From Pseudomonadota bacterium (GTDB lineage Bacteria > Pseudomonadota > Alphaproteobacteria > Sphingomonadales > Sphingomonadaceae): DNA of 64,000 nt. The stretch lies in assembly GCA_039818985.1 (NCBI GenBank), contig JBCBSU010000001.1, forward strand, positions 1,948,367 through 2,012,366, in the 5' to 3' direction. The notes beneath the pieces are model-generated. The model searched no databases. It saw nothing but the letters and a program-made list of their open reading frames with translations, and was not told the origin of the DNA. Of the stretch, positions 44,860 to 54,586 are shown in pieces. Position 1 is the stretch's first letter; each line of letters begins with the position of its first letter. The position numbers and the translations under genes are program-made.

Positions 44860-45222
44860 ATTTCAGGTGCCATTCTGCATGAGTGTGAGGCACCCGCATT
44901 TATGGTTTGCCATATCGCTTAGAGTGACGAAAAATAAGGATTCAGACATTAGTTATGCGTGCATCTTTTGATAACATCTTCAATGCTTTTTCGAGCATAT
45001 GACATTGAATGGAGCGCGTCGTCGATAGAGAATTGTAATAAGAGAATTCACGCAAAGGTTTCACCTAAAGCGAGATGCACACTGTGTTATAAATATTCGT
45101 CGCCGGGGGTGCTTCAGACCAAGCTTCCCAGCCCTGCATCCCAGCAGACACCGCGCGGTAATTTGTGAAAACTGGACTTCAATAAACTCCGTGATGTGTG
45201 GGTATCACCGATATCCCGTCGA
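44860..45222. other. Gene-free 363-base stretch
   Basis: Between the divergent-ending hydrolase gene (start 44859) and the ABC transporter (stop 45223) I see AT-richer DNA with no convincing gene. Small open frames here have no ribosome-binding site or protein-like composition. It presumably holds the promoter of the hydrolase gene. Confidence 0.6.
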
Positions 45223-46995
45223 CTAATGCGACACTTGCTCGATATTGCCATCAACAACTTTGATGACGCGATCACAATGCGCAAAATTGCTCTCACGATG
45301 CGCGACAATCAGCATCGTCATATCGGGGCGCGCCGCGATTAACGCGCGCATCATCCGGTCCTCGGTTGCGGTGTCGAGCGCGCTCGTCGCCTCATCCAGC
45401 ACCAGCAGGTCAGCCTGACGATAGAGCGCACGCGCAAGACCGATACGCTGGCGCTGGCCGCCGGACACGCGCACGCCATTTTCACCGATCAGCGTGGAGG
45501 CCTTATCGGGTAAGGCATCAACAACATCAGCCAGCTGTGCAATGCTGATAACCTCTCGCACACGCTCTGCATCGATAGCCACGCTGTCATGTGCAAAGGC
45601 GATATTCTCAGTAACGCTTGTATCGGCGAGGAAAACCGATTGCGGCATATAGGCTATCTGTTTGCGCCAAAACTGGCGATTATCAGCATCGAGCACTTGG
45701 CCATCAACCGTGACCCTACCGCTATCCGGCTCGAGCAGTCCGGTTATGATATCAACAAGCGTGCTCTTACCGCTGCCGGTTTCCCCCAATATCCCTATCC
45801 GCTCGCCGCGATTTATGGTGAGGTTGACATCGCAAAGAACAGGCTTTGCGTCATAGGCGAAAGCAACGCTTTCCAGCCTAACCGCCCGAAAACCAGCAAA
45901 AGACTCCTGCTTTCCATCATCCAATATTGGCTGTTCATTGCTCTCGGCTTCACCAAGTAACTGCGCAATATCATAAAGTGCAGCCTGCCGGCTGGTAACC
46001 GAAGCCCATGCACTGAAGACCTGCTGGAACATGGGCAGCAGACGCTGCGCACCGAGCGCCAGCGAACCCAGAACTGGAATTGCCGCCACCAGACCGCCCG
46101 GCTGCATCGCAAAATAAATCGCCAGGCCAATGATCAGGAGGATACCGAGATACTCGATCAGCGGCCGCGCCAACTGAGCAAGAAAGAGTGACAGAGCAAA
46201 GGCGTGGCGGAACTTCTGGTCTGCAAAGCGATAAGCATCGGCAAAGACCTTTTGGGTTTGCCCGATAATGATATCGCGCATGCCGCCGCTGGCCTCTTGG
46301 ACGATTTTGACGCGCTGGGTCTGCATCTGTGCTGCAACAGCAGAATGTTTGCGCAACAAAGGGCGTGTTGTCTTGGACAATAGCCAATAGGCGGAGGCAA
46401 AGATGATGCCAGCGACAGCGGTTATCACAGGTGAGATAAACAGCAATGCTGCGATGATGGTTACACCGATAATGGCGGCGCTCATCCCCTGCAATAGCGC
46501 AAGTACAATATAATAGACGATTTCGTCAGTCTTCTGGATAGCGCCGATAAGCTCGCTGCTGTGGCGATCGACATGGTCGCGGTAGCGCCGGTGCAGTGCA
46601 ACATCGAGCAACCGCCCGGTGAGATCGAGCCCAAGCCCTATGGCCAGGGCGTTTATCGCTCTGGCCAGACCAACCCGGATCATGGCCGCACCGCCGGTAA
46701 ATATGGCAAGCAGAAACCCCAGAACCACAAGGCGCGACATCACGCTGTCGCCAAAATCGGGAAACGCATCCATTATCGGACGCAACCAGGCGGAAACGGA
46801 ACTGGTCTCTGGTCTGGCTATGACATCCAGAAATGGAAACAATGACGCAAGCACAGCAAACTCTGCGAAGCCCCCTGCAATCATGAGCAATAACAGGCGA
46901 ATGATCTGCGGCTTTCGGTGCGCGGGCAGGGCGTGATAGACAATGCCCAATGCGCTGGAAATGCTATGTCGTGATGCTTCTGTAGATACGGTCAT
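45223..46995 (-). CDS. ABC exporter, fused permease and ATPase (PglK/MsbA-like)
   Basis: This 590-residue half-transporter has six membrane helices in about residues 30-320 and an ATPase domain with Walker A GETGSGKST, signature VSGGQRQRIGLARALYR and Walker B LLVLDEATSALD, with the H-loop in VAHRESN. Dimeric exporters of this build flip lipid-linked oligosaccharides or lipids. Next to glycosyltransferases and GDP-sugar genes, a glycan flippase role is the best inference. It is divergent from the GT10 pair. Confidence 0.92.
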   Translation of the reverse strand: MTVSTEASRHSISSALGIVYHALPAHRKPQIIRLLLLMIAGGFAEFAVLASLFPFLDVIARPETSSVSAWLRPIMDAFPDFGDSVMSRLVVLGFLLAIFTGGAAMIRVGLARAINALAIGLGLDLTGRLLDVALHRRYRDHVDRHSSELIGAIQKTDEIVYYIVLALLQGMSAAIIGVTIIAALLFISPVITAVAGIIFASAYWLLSKTTRPLLRKHSAVAAQMQTQRVKIVQEASGGMRDIIIGQTQKVFADAYRFADQKFRHAFALSLFLAQLARPLIEYLGILLIIGLAIYFAMQPGGLVAAIPVLGSLALGAQRLLPMFQQVFSAWASVTSRQAALYDIAQLLGEAESNEQPILDDGKQESFAGFRAVRLESVAFAYDAKPVLCDVNLTINRGERIGILGETGSGKSTLVDIITGLLEPDSGRVTVDGQVLDADNRQFWRKQIAYMPQSVFLADTSVTENIAFAHDSVAIDAERVREVISIAQLADVVDALPDKASTLIGENGVRVSGGQRQRIGLARALYRQADLLVLDEATSALDTATEDRMMRALIAARPDMTMLIVAHRESNFAHCDRVIKVVDGNIEQVSH

Positions 46996-47215
46996 GGATC
47001 CTGCCTGATGGCCTAGACTGTGGAGGGCAAAAAGAACAGAATTAAAGAGCCAGGACTAAACGGTGAGGAACCATGCCAACGTCATAGTTGCGCCATAGCA
47101 GCCTTGTGGATTATGGCGACCGAAATTTACAGCAATGATGGTGCGCTGGCTGAAGGTAGCTGTTTCAACCTCGGCTCTTCTGGCAGTCGCACAGAGACAA
47201 AGTGGCGACAGAGAC

Positions 47216-48403
47216 ATGGTGGACAGACAGAACCGTTGGACGCGTCCCCATCTCTTGCGGCGGGTGGCAAGGCGCCTCGGCCATCTGCTCAACCACTATT
47301 ACAGGCGCTATTTTTCCCGTCCGGTCCCGCTTGCATCAGACGCAGATGCAGACAAGGCCGATATCGTGATCTGCTGTTATGATGACTGGGGAAATGTGCG
47401 CCTTCCCAATGTGTTTGCCGAAACGGTAAAAATGCTGACCCCGGGACGATCATGCGTCTGGAGCAATGTCGCTTTTGTACGTGAGGATTACCCCGATCCT
47501 GATTGGCATCTGGTGATGACAGCAATAGATCGTGATCGCAGGCCACTCAAAATCACCGCAAGCCAAAATCGGGTGATCCATGCGATTTGCGAGCCGCCTA
47601 CCCCTTTTCATAAAGCGATGCACACCGCGCAGGGCGAAGGTTCTTACGTGCTTACCAGCGATGAACAAATCGTGGCGGAAAAACACAGCATGCGAAAACA
47701 TATATTGAGCGCTTGCATGTGCCCGACATGGATAGTCGGACGGGACTATGATTTCCTCAAGGCCACAAGCGTAACCGAAAAGCCCAAAAAGCTGTCATGG
47801 GTGTGCAGCGATTATACAATCATGCCCGAGCATAGATATCGCTTGCGGTTTCTGGAAAGACTGAAGGCACAAGGCGTTGATTTCGACCATTTTGGTCGCG
47901 GCTTCCGGGAAGTGCATGACAAATGGGATGCACTTGCGCCCTACCGCTACAGCATCGCCTTTGAGAATGCGGTATATGACCATTATGTCACGGAAAAACT
48001 GACCGATTGCTTTGTTGCTGAAACCATGCCGCTCTATTGCGGAAGCCAGAAGGTTACTGACTTTTTTCCGGCCGAAAGCATGGTGATTATCGACCCGGAT
48101 GATCCCGATATCTGGCGTATAATCGAGGATGTCGTCAATTCAGACCGCTACCGCAAAAATCGTGACGCAATATTGGAAGCCAAGCGCATTACCCTCGATC
48201 ACTATAACATGATTGCCCGGCTAGCCAATTTCGTAAACGGCGTAGAAGAACCACCAAGCAGCCCAGAAACATTCACCATCCGCCATATCGGCCCGGATTA
48301 TCGCCATGCTGATGAATATGAAGTGACACGGCTTTTGCCCGTCCCCCAGTTAGTCGCAAAAGCCGAGTGTGCAGAATCGCAGATTATGGATGCTGCCCAA
48401 TGA
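47216..48403 (+). CDS. GT10 fucosyltransferase-like enzyme, copy 1
   Basis: This 395-residue glycosyltransferase belongs to family GT10 (alpha-1,3-fucosyltransferase). The diagnostic motif is YRYSIAFENAVYDHYVTEK (about residues 245-265), followed by FVAETMPLYCGS and VTDFFPAESMV. GT10 enzymes use GDP-fucose, or a similar GDP-6-deoxy sugar. ATG at 47216 was taken; 47135 would add 27 residues of doubtful quality. Its stop overlaps the start of the second copy (ATGA). The copies are clearly homologous and probably arose by tandem duplication. Confidence 0.9.
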   Translation: MVDRQNRWTRPHLLRRVARRLGHLLNHYYRRYFSRPVPLASDADADKADIVICCYDDWGNVRLPNVFAETVKMLTPGRSCVWSNVAFVREDYPDPDWHLVMTAIDRDRRPLKITASQNRVIHAICEPPTPFHKAMHTAQGEGSYVLTSDEQIVAEKHSMRKHILSACMCPTWIVGRDYDFLKATSVTEKPKKLSWVCSDYTIMPEHRYRLRFLERLKAQGVDFDHFGRGFREVHDKWDALAPYRYSIAFENAVYDHYVTEKLTDCFVAETMPLYCGSQKVTDFFPAESMVIIDPDDPDIWRIIEDVVNSDRYRKNRDAILEAKRITLDHYNMIARLANFVNGVEEPPSSPETFTIRHIGPDYRHADEYEVTRLLPVPQLVAKAECAESQIMDAAQ

Positions 48404-49569
48404 CAAGCTCAGGGCGGCGCAAATGGGAAAAACTCAGGGCATCGGGAATGGGTTTTCCCTTTTTTCTGATGCGCTCTCTTTCTCGGCGCATAAAATACTA
48501 TAGCATCCGCACCTATCGCAATTATACGTGGACGCCGTCGCCTCTGGCCAGTGATGAGTCTGCGCGCAACACGCGGATCACCGTTTGCGTCCATGACGAT
48601 TATGAAGGGCATGAACATCTTTGCGGGCTGGGGCGTGCGATACCGCTTTCGACACCCAATGAATCATGTGTTTGGGGTGATGTTGCCTTTGTACGGCCAG
48701 ATTATCCGGATCCGGACTGGCACGTCATCATGAGCGCGATTGACCGCTCTCTCAAGCATGTAGATATTATCGCCAGCCCAAACCGGGTGGTCTTTGCCGT
48801 ATGCGAGCCGGCCACCCGGTTTCATGCCAATATCCATAAGGCGCAGGGCGAACACACGATCGTGCTTACGCATAATCGTGATTATATCGAAAATCCTCCC
48901 GGAAATCGTCAATATATCGAAGCCGCCGCGCTCTGCCCGACATGGACGGTGGAGCGCAATTATGACTATCTGCGCACCAACCATGTGACCGAAAAAACCC
49001 ACCTGCTTTCCTGGGTCACCAGCAATGCCTCGATTATGCCGCAGCATCGCTATCGTCTGCGGTTCTTGCAAAAGCTCAAGCAAAGCACCTTACCGCTCGA
49101 CCTTTATGGGCGCGGCTTTTCACCGATCGCAGACAAATGGAATGGCATAGCACCCTATCGTTACAGCATCGCCTTTGAAAACGCATTTATGGAAAATTAC
49201 GTTACGGAAAAGATCATGGACTGCTTTGTTGCAGAAACCATGCCGCTTTACGTCGGTGCTCCCAATGTCACCGATTTCTTCCCCAAGGAAAGCATGGTGA
49301 TTATCGATCCTGACGATCCCGACATTATCAGAATTCTGGAAGATATTGTGCACTCCGACCGCTATAAAAAGAACCGTGATGCGATATTGGAAGCAAAGCG
49401 TATCGTACTGGAAGAATGCAATACCACCGCGCGAATAGCGCGGTTCGTATCCAGCTATAAGGCGGCCCCGCTCCCGAAAAAGCCGATACGCATTTACCGC
49501 CGCCACCAGGACTGGACTGGTTCAGAGGATGTCGAATATGACCGGCACAAGGGATATGTCCCAAAATAG
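48400..49569 (+). CDS. GT10 fucosyltransferase-like enzyme, copy 2
   Basis: This 389-residue GT10 enzyme shows the motif YRYSIAFENAFMENYVTEK and FVAETMPLYVGAPNVTDFFP, almost the same wording as copy 1. It also shares FVRPDYPDPDWH and the late KNRDAILEAKRI. The N-terminal third is more divergent, as expected when acceptor specificity changes. It is translated by overlap with copy 1. It probably adds the same or a related deoxy-sugar at another position. Confidence 0.9.
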   Translation: MTSSGRRKWEKLRASGMGFPFFLMRSLSRRIKYYSIRTYRNYTWTPSPLASDESARNTRITVCVHDDYEGHEHLCGLGRAIPLSTPNESCVWGDVAFVRPDYPDPDWHVIMSAIDRSLKHVDIIASPNRVVFAVCEPATRFHANIHKAQGEHTIVLTHNRDYIENPPGNRQYIEAAALCPTWTVERNYDYLRTNHVTEKTHLLSWVTSNASIMPQHRYRLRFLQKLKQSTLPLDLYGRGFSPIADKWNGIAPYRYSIAFENAFMENYVTEKIMDCFVAETMPLYVGAPNVTDFFPKESMVIIDPDDPDIIRILEDIVHSDRYKKNRDAILEAKRIVLEECNTTARIARFVSSYKAAPLPKKPIRIYRRHQDWTGSEDVEYDRHKGYVPK

Positions 49570-49628
49570 TGATGCTGTTGTCGTCGGCTTTGCCAGCCTG
49601 ATGGCCAGATTGTCTTTTACCGCAATTT

Positions 49629-50735
49629 CTACCGACTGCTGATTGAAGCAGGCCAGCGGAAATCTCGCGCAACAGTTTTTCTGTAACGGAGGCGGCGTTC
49701 TCGTCTCGGAAAGTAGCGGCCAAGCTTGAAAACCATGTTCAAACTCTGGCTAATCGTGCGAACATTGGGACGCAATAATTTGGCCATAGTCCGAATGGGT
49801 TGATTGCCAGGGGCTTGCTGATTGAGCACAGACAGGATTTTCGCCTTGCGGTCAAAATTACCCTCAGCGCCATATTCTGTGGCAAGCTGCAAAAGCTGTC
49901 GCAGATAGTAGTGCAACACATGGCCATGCAGGATATGGCTGTCCAATGCCCAAACCCGAAAAGCCTCTAGCATCTGGGCGATGATATCCAGCCTGTCTGT
50001 CTCATCAAGATCAACGCTGAGCTGGCACTGGTTATGGATACGGCGAACGCCAACCACGGTATCGACCACTTCCCCATCGCCGCCGACAACCGCAACGCGC
50101 CAATGCAGTTCGTTATCCTCGCCACGCAACAGGCCGCGATTATAAGCACCCGCAGCAGAAATCAGGCTGCGCTTGTACAAGGCGCTGTTGGTGATGCAGA
50201 AACTGACGAATATATTGCCATTTTGCGGCTGCACCGGGACGCCGACAATTGGATAGTCGAGAAGCTGGTTGTCGCTATCAATAATCGCAACGGTCGCCAT
50301 GGCATATTGCGCTGTGCCATTTTTCAATGCTGTCATCAGCTCTGCTACTGCATCAGGCAGCAGGAGATCATCCGAATCCAGAAACATGAGATAATCGCCG
50401 CGGCTTGCGCGCATTGCTGCATTGCGCGCAGCAGCTGGCCCCTGATTGGGTTGCTGAAGCAAACGCATTTGCCGGTTGTGCGTTTTACCCCATCTCTTCT
50501 CGATCATCTCGACTGTGTCGTCCGTCGATCCATCATCGATAACGACAACTTCAATATTGTCCCATGTCTGAGACAAAGCGCTTTCTATGGCCTCACCAAC
50601 CATATGCCGACGGTTATATGTGGGAATGATTATCGAGACCAAATCTGCAACAACGTCACCATGGTCGAGCCAGCCCGCGCGGTCCTGCACAGGCATTTTC
50701 AGGCTATCTTCCAACTTTTGCGGCTTGACGGTCAT
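49629..50735 (-). CDS. Family 2 glycosyltransferase
   Basis: This 368-residue GT-A-type transferase shows VSIIIPTYNRRHMVGEAIESA near residue 33, VVVIDDGSTDDT and the metal-binding FLDSDDLLLP. The C-terminal third is helical and of unknown specificity. ATG at 50735 is preferred; the frame to 50870 overlaps the gmd start region on the opposite strand. It is convergent with the GT10 pair. The sugar donor is not apparent. Confidence 0.88.
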   Translation of the reverse strand: MTVKPQKLEDSLKMPVQDRAGWLDHGDVVADLVSIIIPTYNRRHMVGEAIESALSQTWDNIEVVVIDDGSTDDTVEMIEKRWGKTHNRQMRLLQQPNQGPAAARNAAMRASRGDYLMFLDSDDLLLPDAVAELMTALKNGTAQYAMATVAIIDSDNQLLDYPIVGVPVQPQNGNIFVSFCITNSALYKRSLISAAGAYNRGLLRGEDNELHWRVAVVGGDGEVVDTVVGVRRIHNQCQLSVDLDETDRLDIIAQMLEAFRVWALDSHILHGHVLHYYLRQLLQLATEYGAEGNFDRKAKILSVLNQQAPGNQPIRTMAKLLRPNVRTISQSLNMVFKLGRYFPRRERRLRYRKTVARDFRWPASISSR

Positions 50736-50863
50736 AATAAGCCGGAAGCCATAGCCATGCAAAACGATAAGGTCCAAAAACTTTTTCCAATATACCCCGT
50801 AAATTGGTGGAGGCAGGAGCTTATTTGCTTGATAACAAGCCGCAATTCGGCGAAGGCCCTGCC

Positions 50864-51916
50864 ATGACAAAAACCGCTTTCATAACCGGCGTTACAGGAC
50901 AGGATGGCGCCTATCTCGCTGAACTGCTTGTCAACAAAGGATATCATGTTCATGGCATGCGCCGACGGACATCGCAGTCGAACAGTCGCCGCGTAAAGCA
51001 TCTGCTGAGCGATTTGCGCAATGGCGAGGGTGAACTCACATTGCACTATGCTGACATGACAGATGCCAGCGCCATTATGAGCCTGATCTCTGACATTCGT
51101 CCTGATGAGGTCTATAATCTTGCAGCGCAAAGCCATGTGCAGGTGAGCTTTGAGAATCCGGAATATACAGCCGACGCCGATGCCCTTGGCGTTGTGCGAA
51201 TTCTGGAAGCCATCCGTTTGATGGGCTTGAAAGATACACGCTTTTTTCAGGCGTCAACATCGGAAATGTTTGGCAACGCGCCTGAAACACCACAGCATGA
51301 AAACACTGTATTTCAGCCAGCATCTCCCTATGCAGCGGCCAAGCTATATGCCTATTGGCTGGTGCGAAACTACCGCGATGGCTATGGGCTGCATGCATCC
51401 AATGGCATCATGTTCAACCATGAAAGTCCGCTACGGGGGCGGCACTTCGTGACTCGAAAGGTAACCCGCGGTGTTGCGGCGATCCATCTCGGCAAGCAGG
51501 AAAAACTGCTGATGGGTAATCTTTCCTCCAAACGCGACTGGGGCCATGCTGCCGATTTCGTCAAGGGCATGTGGCAAATGCTGCAGCAGGATGCGCCAGG
51601 TGACTATGTTCTGGCGACAGGGCAAACCCATAGCGTCCGCCACATGATCGAACTCGCCTTTTCACATGTCGACCGCACTATTGAATGGGTCGGACAGGGC
51701 GTTGATGAAAAAGGCCTGGACACAAGGAACGGCCAGATACTTGTCGAAGTTGATACCAATTATTTTCGCCCTGTCGATGTGCAGTCGCTGCGTGGTGATG
51801 CAGCCAAAGCCAAAGCGGAACTGGGCTGGCAGCCGGAAATTGCGCTCGATGCTCTCATAGAAGAAATGGTGCATGCGGACCTCGCCGATCTGCAGGCAGA
51901 ACAGCAATCTCGGTAA
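50864..51916 (+). CDS. gmd: GDP-mannose 4,6-dehydratase
   Basis: This 350-residue extended SDR makes GDP-4-keto-6-deoxy-D-mannose, the branch point to GDP-fucose, GDP-rhamnose, perosamine and colitose. The family hallmarks are FITGVTGQDGAYLAELL, MRRRTSQSN, the catalytic STSEMFG (Ser/Thr, Glu) and YAAAKLYAYWLVR (Tyr-x3-Lys), and NHESPLRGRHFVTRK. The start at 50864 begins the conserved N-terminus. It is convergent with the ColD-like gene, whose product should use the product of this enzyme. Confidence 0.96.
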   Translation: MTKTAFITGVTGQDGAYLAELLVNKGYHVHGMRRRTSQSNSRRVKHLLSDLRNGEGELTLHYADMTDASAIMSLISDIRPDEVYNLAAQSHVQVSFENPEYTADADALGVVRILEAIRLMGLKDTRFFQASTSEMFGNAPETPQHENTVFQPASPYAAAKLYAYWLVRNYRDGYGLHASNGIMFNHESPLRGRHFVTRKVTRGVAAIHLGKQEKLLMGNLSSKRDWGHAADFVKGMWQMLQQDAPGDYVLATGQTHSVRHMIELAFSHVDRTIEWVGQGVDEKGLDTRNGQILVEVDTNYFRPVDVQSLRGDAAKAKAELGWQPEIALDALIEEMVHADLADLQAEQQSR

Positions 51917-51938
51917 GAGAGTCGGCACCGTCTCTTTC
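51915..51938. terminator. Possible weak hairpin between gmd and the ColD-like gene
   Basis: AAGAGA and TCTCTT flank a GC-rich core that can pair as CGG/CCG. It lies right after the gmd stop and between convergent genes. The T run is short, so activity is doubtful. Confidence 0.3.
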
Positions 51939-51995
51939 GATGGAAGTTTCTGATAGTCTCAATATGGCAGTAGTTACTGTTATAAAGAAGAGCCT

Positions 51996-53201
51996 CTATG
52001 CCTCCAATGCGTCGCGCAGGGCCTGATGCAAATACGCCTCCCGGTCGTCATCCATATCCGGGTCCATGCCTATCATCAGCCCGGTTTGCGAAATCGCATC
52101 ACATTCCGGCAACACAGCCTGATGCTCTGCCAGCGGCAGCGTATCCACCAGCGGATGGCGCAAGATATTGCCGGAAATAACTGGTCGGGTTTCAACACCC
52201 GCTTCTTCGAGTGCCGCAACCATGCGATCCCTTGATTGGCGATCAGGCAAGCGCATCGGGAAGGCCATCCAGCTATGCCGATCAGCACATTCCACGCCGG
52301 GTATAATCACCTTGTCAACCAGATCCGCAAGCGCCGCGATCCTGCCGCTGGCCAGTCTGCGCCGGTCATCCAGCCAGCCGGGATGGCGCTTTAGCTGCTC
52401 AAGACCAATCGCCGCATTCAGATTTGTCGAGCGCACATTATAGCCGGGCAACAGAAAGTGAAATCGCGGGTCAATGCCATCGGGAATCTCGAAGGGTATC
52501 TGTTCGCGGTCGAGTTCCCGTGACCAGCCATGCGCCCGCAAGGCTCTGGCGATCTGGGCGAGTAAAGGGTCATCAGTGAGCACGGCACCACCTTCAATTG
52601 TGGTGATGTGGTGCGAAATAAAAAAGCTGAAGGCTGCAGTGAGACCAAGGCTACCGACCTGATGGCCCTGCTCCGTAATTGCGCCCATGCTCTCACAGGA
52701 ATCTTCAACAAAAATCAGGCCTTCCGCCTCGCAATAGGCCTTAACCTGTTCCAGATGGCCGGGGTTGCCGAGCACTGGAACGGCTATGACCATCTTGGTT
52801 CGCGCAGTGCGTGCGGCGGCTATCTGCGCTACGCCAGCGTTGAGCGTTATAGGGTCGATATCGCAAAATACCGGCACCAGACCTTGATTAAGCAAGGGCG
52901 TCAATGTGGTTGGCCAGCAAAGCCCCTGGATGATAGCTTCGTCACCACGATCGAGAGACCGGGGCAGAGCATCCGGGCGCATACGGCTAAGATGCGCGAC
53001 CGCTTCAAGCGCAATCATATTGGCCGATGTACCGGAATTGACCATTACCGCATGAGAAACACCCACTTGCTCGGCCAGCGCCGCCTCAAAATCGGCAACA
53101 GCGCGTCCCTGGCTGACCATGGTGCTTTTCAGCACATCCATGACCGCCACAAGCTCGGCTTCGGCCAGCCGTAATGAAGCTAGAGGCACTTTGTAACCCA
53201 T
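51996..53201 (-). CDS. ColD-like PLP-dependent GDP-4-keto-6-deoxymannose 3-dehydratase
   Basis: This 401-residue protein of the DegT/DnrJ/EryC1/StrS fold starts with KVPLASLRLAEAEL, as ColD does. In the position of the PLP-binding lysine it has FSFFISHHITTIEGG, that is, His197 and His198 instead of Lys. That replacement is the mark of the sugar 3-dehydratases ColD and E1/RfbH, which remove the C3 hydroxyl, and separates it from aminotransferases. With gmd in the next gene, a GDP-4-keto-3,6-dideoxymannose product (colitose branch) is likely. ATG at 53201 was chosen. Upstream GT2 gene is on the same strand. Confidence 0.8.
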   Translation of the reverse strand: MGYKVPLASLRLAEAELVAVMDVLKSTMVSQGRAVADFEAALAEQVGVSHAVMVNSGTSANMIALEAVAHLSRMRPDALPRSLDRGDEAIIQGLCWPTTLTPLLNQGLVPVFCDIDPITLNAGVAQIAAARTARTKMVIAVPVLGNPGHLEQVKAYCEAEGLIFVEDSCESMGAITEQGHQVGSLGLTAAFSFFISHHITTIEGGAVLTDDPLLAQIARALRAHGWSRELDREQIPFEIPDGIDPRFHFLLPGYNVRSTNLNAAIGLEQLKRHPGWLDDRRRLASGRIAALADLVDKVIIPGVECADRHSWMAFPMRLPDRQSRDRMVAALEEAGVETRPVISGNILRHPLVDTLPLAEHQAVLPECDAISQTGLMIGMDPDMDDDREAYLHQALRDALEA

Positions 53202-53238
53202 TCCGATGATCTTTCTTGCTGATAATATGGCGAATATG

Positions 53239-54384
53239 TCAGGCAGATTTTTCCGCTTTTGCAAGCCTGTTGATATGGCGGCGCTGCTGTGCTGCTCGCA
53301 CTAGGCGAAAAGCGCCTGCTATGCCATCCCGTCTCACGCAATAGCGGAATATATCTGTGATATGCTTGGATAATGATAGCGCTGAACGCCACGCAATCGG
53401 GACATTGGTCTCGCGACCGATAGCGCGCAAGGACGCAAACAACAACAATGCCAACTGGGCACCTGTCTGATAGATCTCGTCATCCGAGAAATGGCTTTGT
53501 AGCCGGCCTCTGCAATAAAAAAGCGCATTAACAATGCGATATCCGGCATCCATGCGCCATGTTCCTGCATTTTGGCCAATCTGGCCAAAATGCACGCGAT
53601 GCAGATTGATCTGAGCCTCGGTACACTGGAAGCTTGTGCCTGCATCCTGCATTTCGAGACCGAACAGGATAAGGGCCAGATCCGGACCGATGGCATTTTT
53701 CAGGAGCAGTTCACGCGCGAGCCAGCTGCTTTGCATAAGCGTAGCCATCTCCTCGGTCCAGCAGCGCAGAACATCGGCGCGAAATAGCGCCTTGCCAGGG
53801 GTAATGGTGACGAAAGGATTGTTCCGGTTTCGAAAAAAATAGTCATGGAGCACTCCGTCATGGGAAAGATGCTGCACAGTTTCGGAATCACAATATTCAA
53901 AATGGCGTTGGCCCGGCTGATAGGGCTGCGAGGCACCATGCCCTGTTGCCGCGATCTCTTTTATGAAGTCGTTGTCGTTAAGGGCTTTATCGTGCACCCA
54001 TTTGTGCATGCCAAAGGCGACAGCTTCACCCTTGTCCAGCAAGGGCAGCGTGCGTTTCAGATAGAAGGGCGCAATGCCATCATCAGACCATATAAAGGTA
54101 GCAAATCTGCCGCGAATTTTCCGCGCACCTTCCAGCCAGCTGGGCACAGCACCAGAACCACGCGCATTCTGATAAGCCCGCAGCCTGCTGTCATTACCAA
54201 AAACCTTGAGCAGTTCCTCCCATGATCCATCATCGCTGTTGCTGTCTATCACAATGACTTCAATCAGAACCTGGCTCTCATCTCCAGCTACCAGGACAGA
54301 TTTGACCGTATCAAGCAGATAGGTGCCACGGTTAAGTGTAGGCACGATGAACGAGACGAGTGGCTCATTTGACTGTTCAGTCAT
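53239..54384 (-). CDS. Family 2 glycosyltransferase
   Basis: This 381-residue GT-A enzyme shows VSFIVPTLNRGTYLLDTVKS at the N-terminus, VIVIDSNSDDGS and FIWSDDGIAPFYL (metal site with Asp-Asp). The long C-terminal part has no clear family feature. It is 37 bases upstream of the ColD-like gene on the same strand. It probably transfers a sugar of the same glycan. ATG at 54384 was chosen; the frame to 54450 is less likely. Confidence 0.85.
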   Translation of the reverse strand: MTEQSNEPLVSFIVPTLNRGTYLLDTVKSVLVAGDESQVLIEVIVIDSNSDDGSWEELLKVFGNDSRLRAYQNARGSGAVPSWLEGARKIRGRFATFIWSDDGIAPFYLKRTLPLLDKGEAVAFGMHKWVHDKALNDNDFIKEIAATGHGASQPYQPGQRHFEYCDSETVQHLSHDGVLHDYFFRNRNNPFVTITPGKALFRADVLRCWTEEMATLMQSSWLARELLLKNAIGPDLALILFGLEMQDAGTSFQCTEAQINLHRVHFGQIGQNAGTWRMDAGYRIVNALFYCRGRLQSHFSDDEIYQTGAQLALLLFASLRAIGRETNVPIAWRSALSLSKHITDIFRYCVRRDGIAGAFRLVRAAQQRRHINRLAKAEKSA

Positions 54385-54586
54385 TGCTAGCAGGTTCTCG
54401 AAGACTATTATCAGGACGAGGGTTATGACACACTGACACAAAGCTCCCACAGAGCTGATAGGGCCCTATGGGCGTTTAGCCCGAATGCCGTTGCCGAAGC
54501 GCATTATGCGAAACACACAACGCCGTCCAGCTATGGGTTGATGAGGCTCGCCGATTGTTGCACTCTCTGTAATGGGGAGAGGCACT

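Noticed and set aside
44959-45168. A 69-residue frame in the gap upstream of the ABC transporter gene
   Set aside because: No ribosome-binding site, no recognisable domain, and no sign of conservation-type codon use.
51996-53201. Perosamine synthase or other sugar aminotransferase
   Set aside because: The PLP lysine is replaced by His (SHHITTIEGG), which aminotransferases of this fold do not tolerate.
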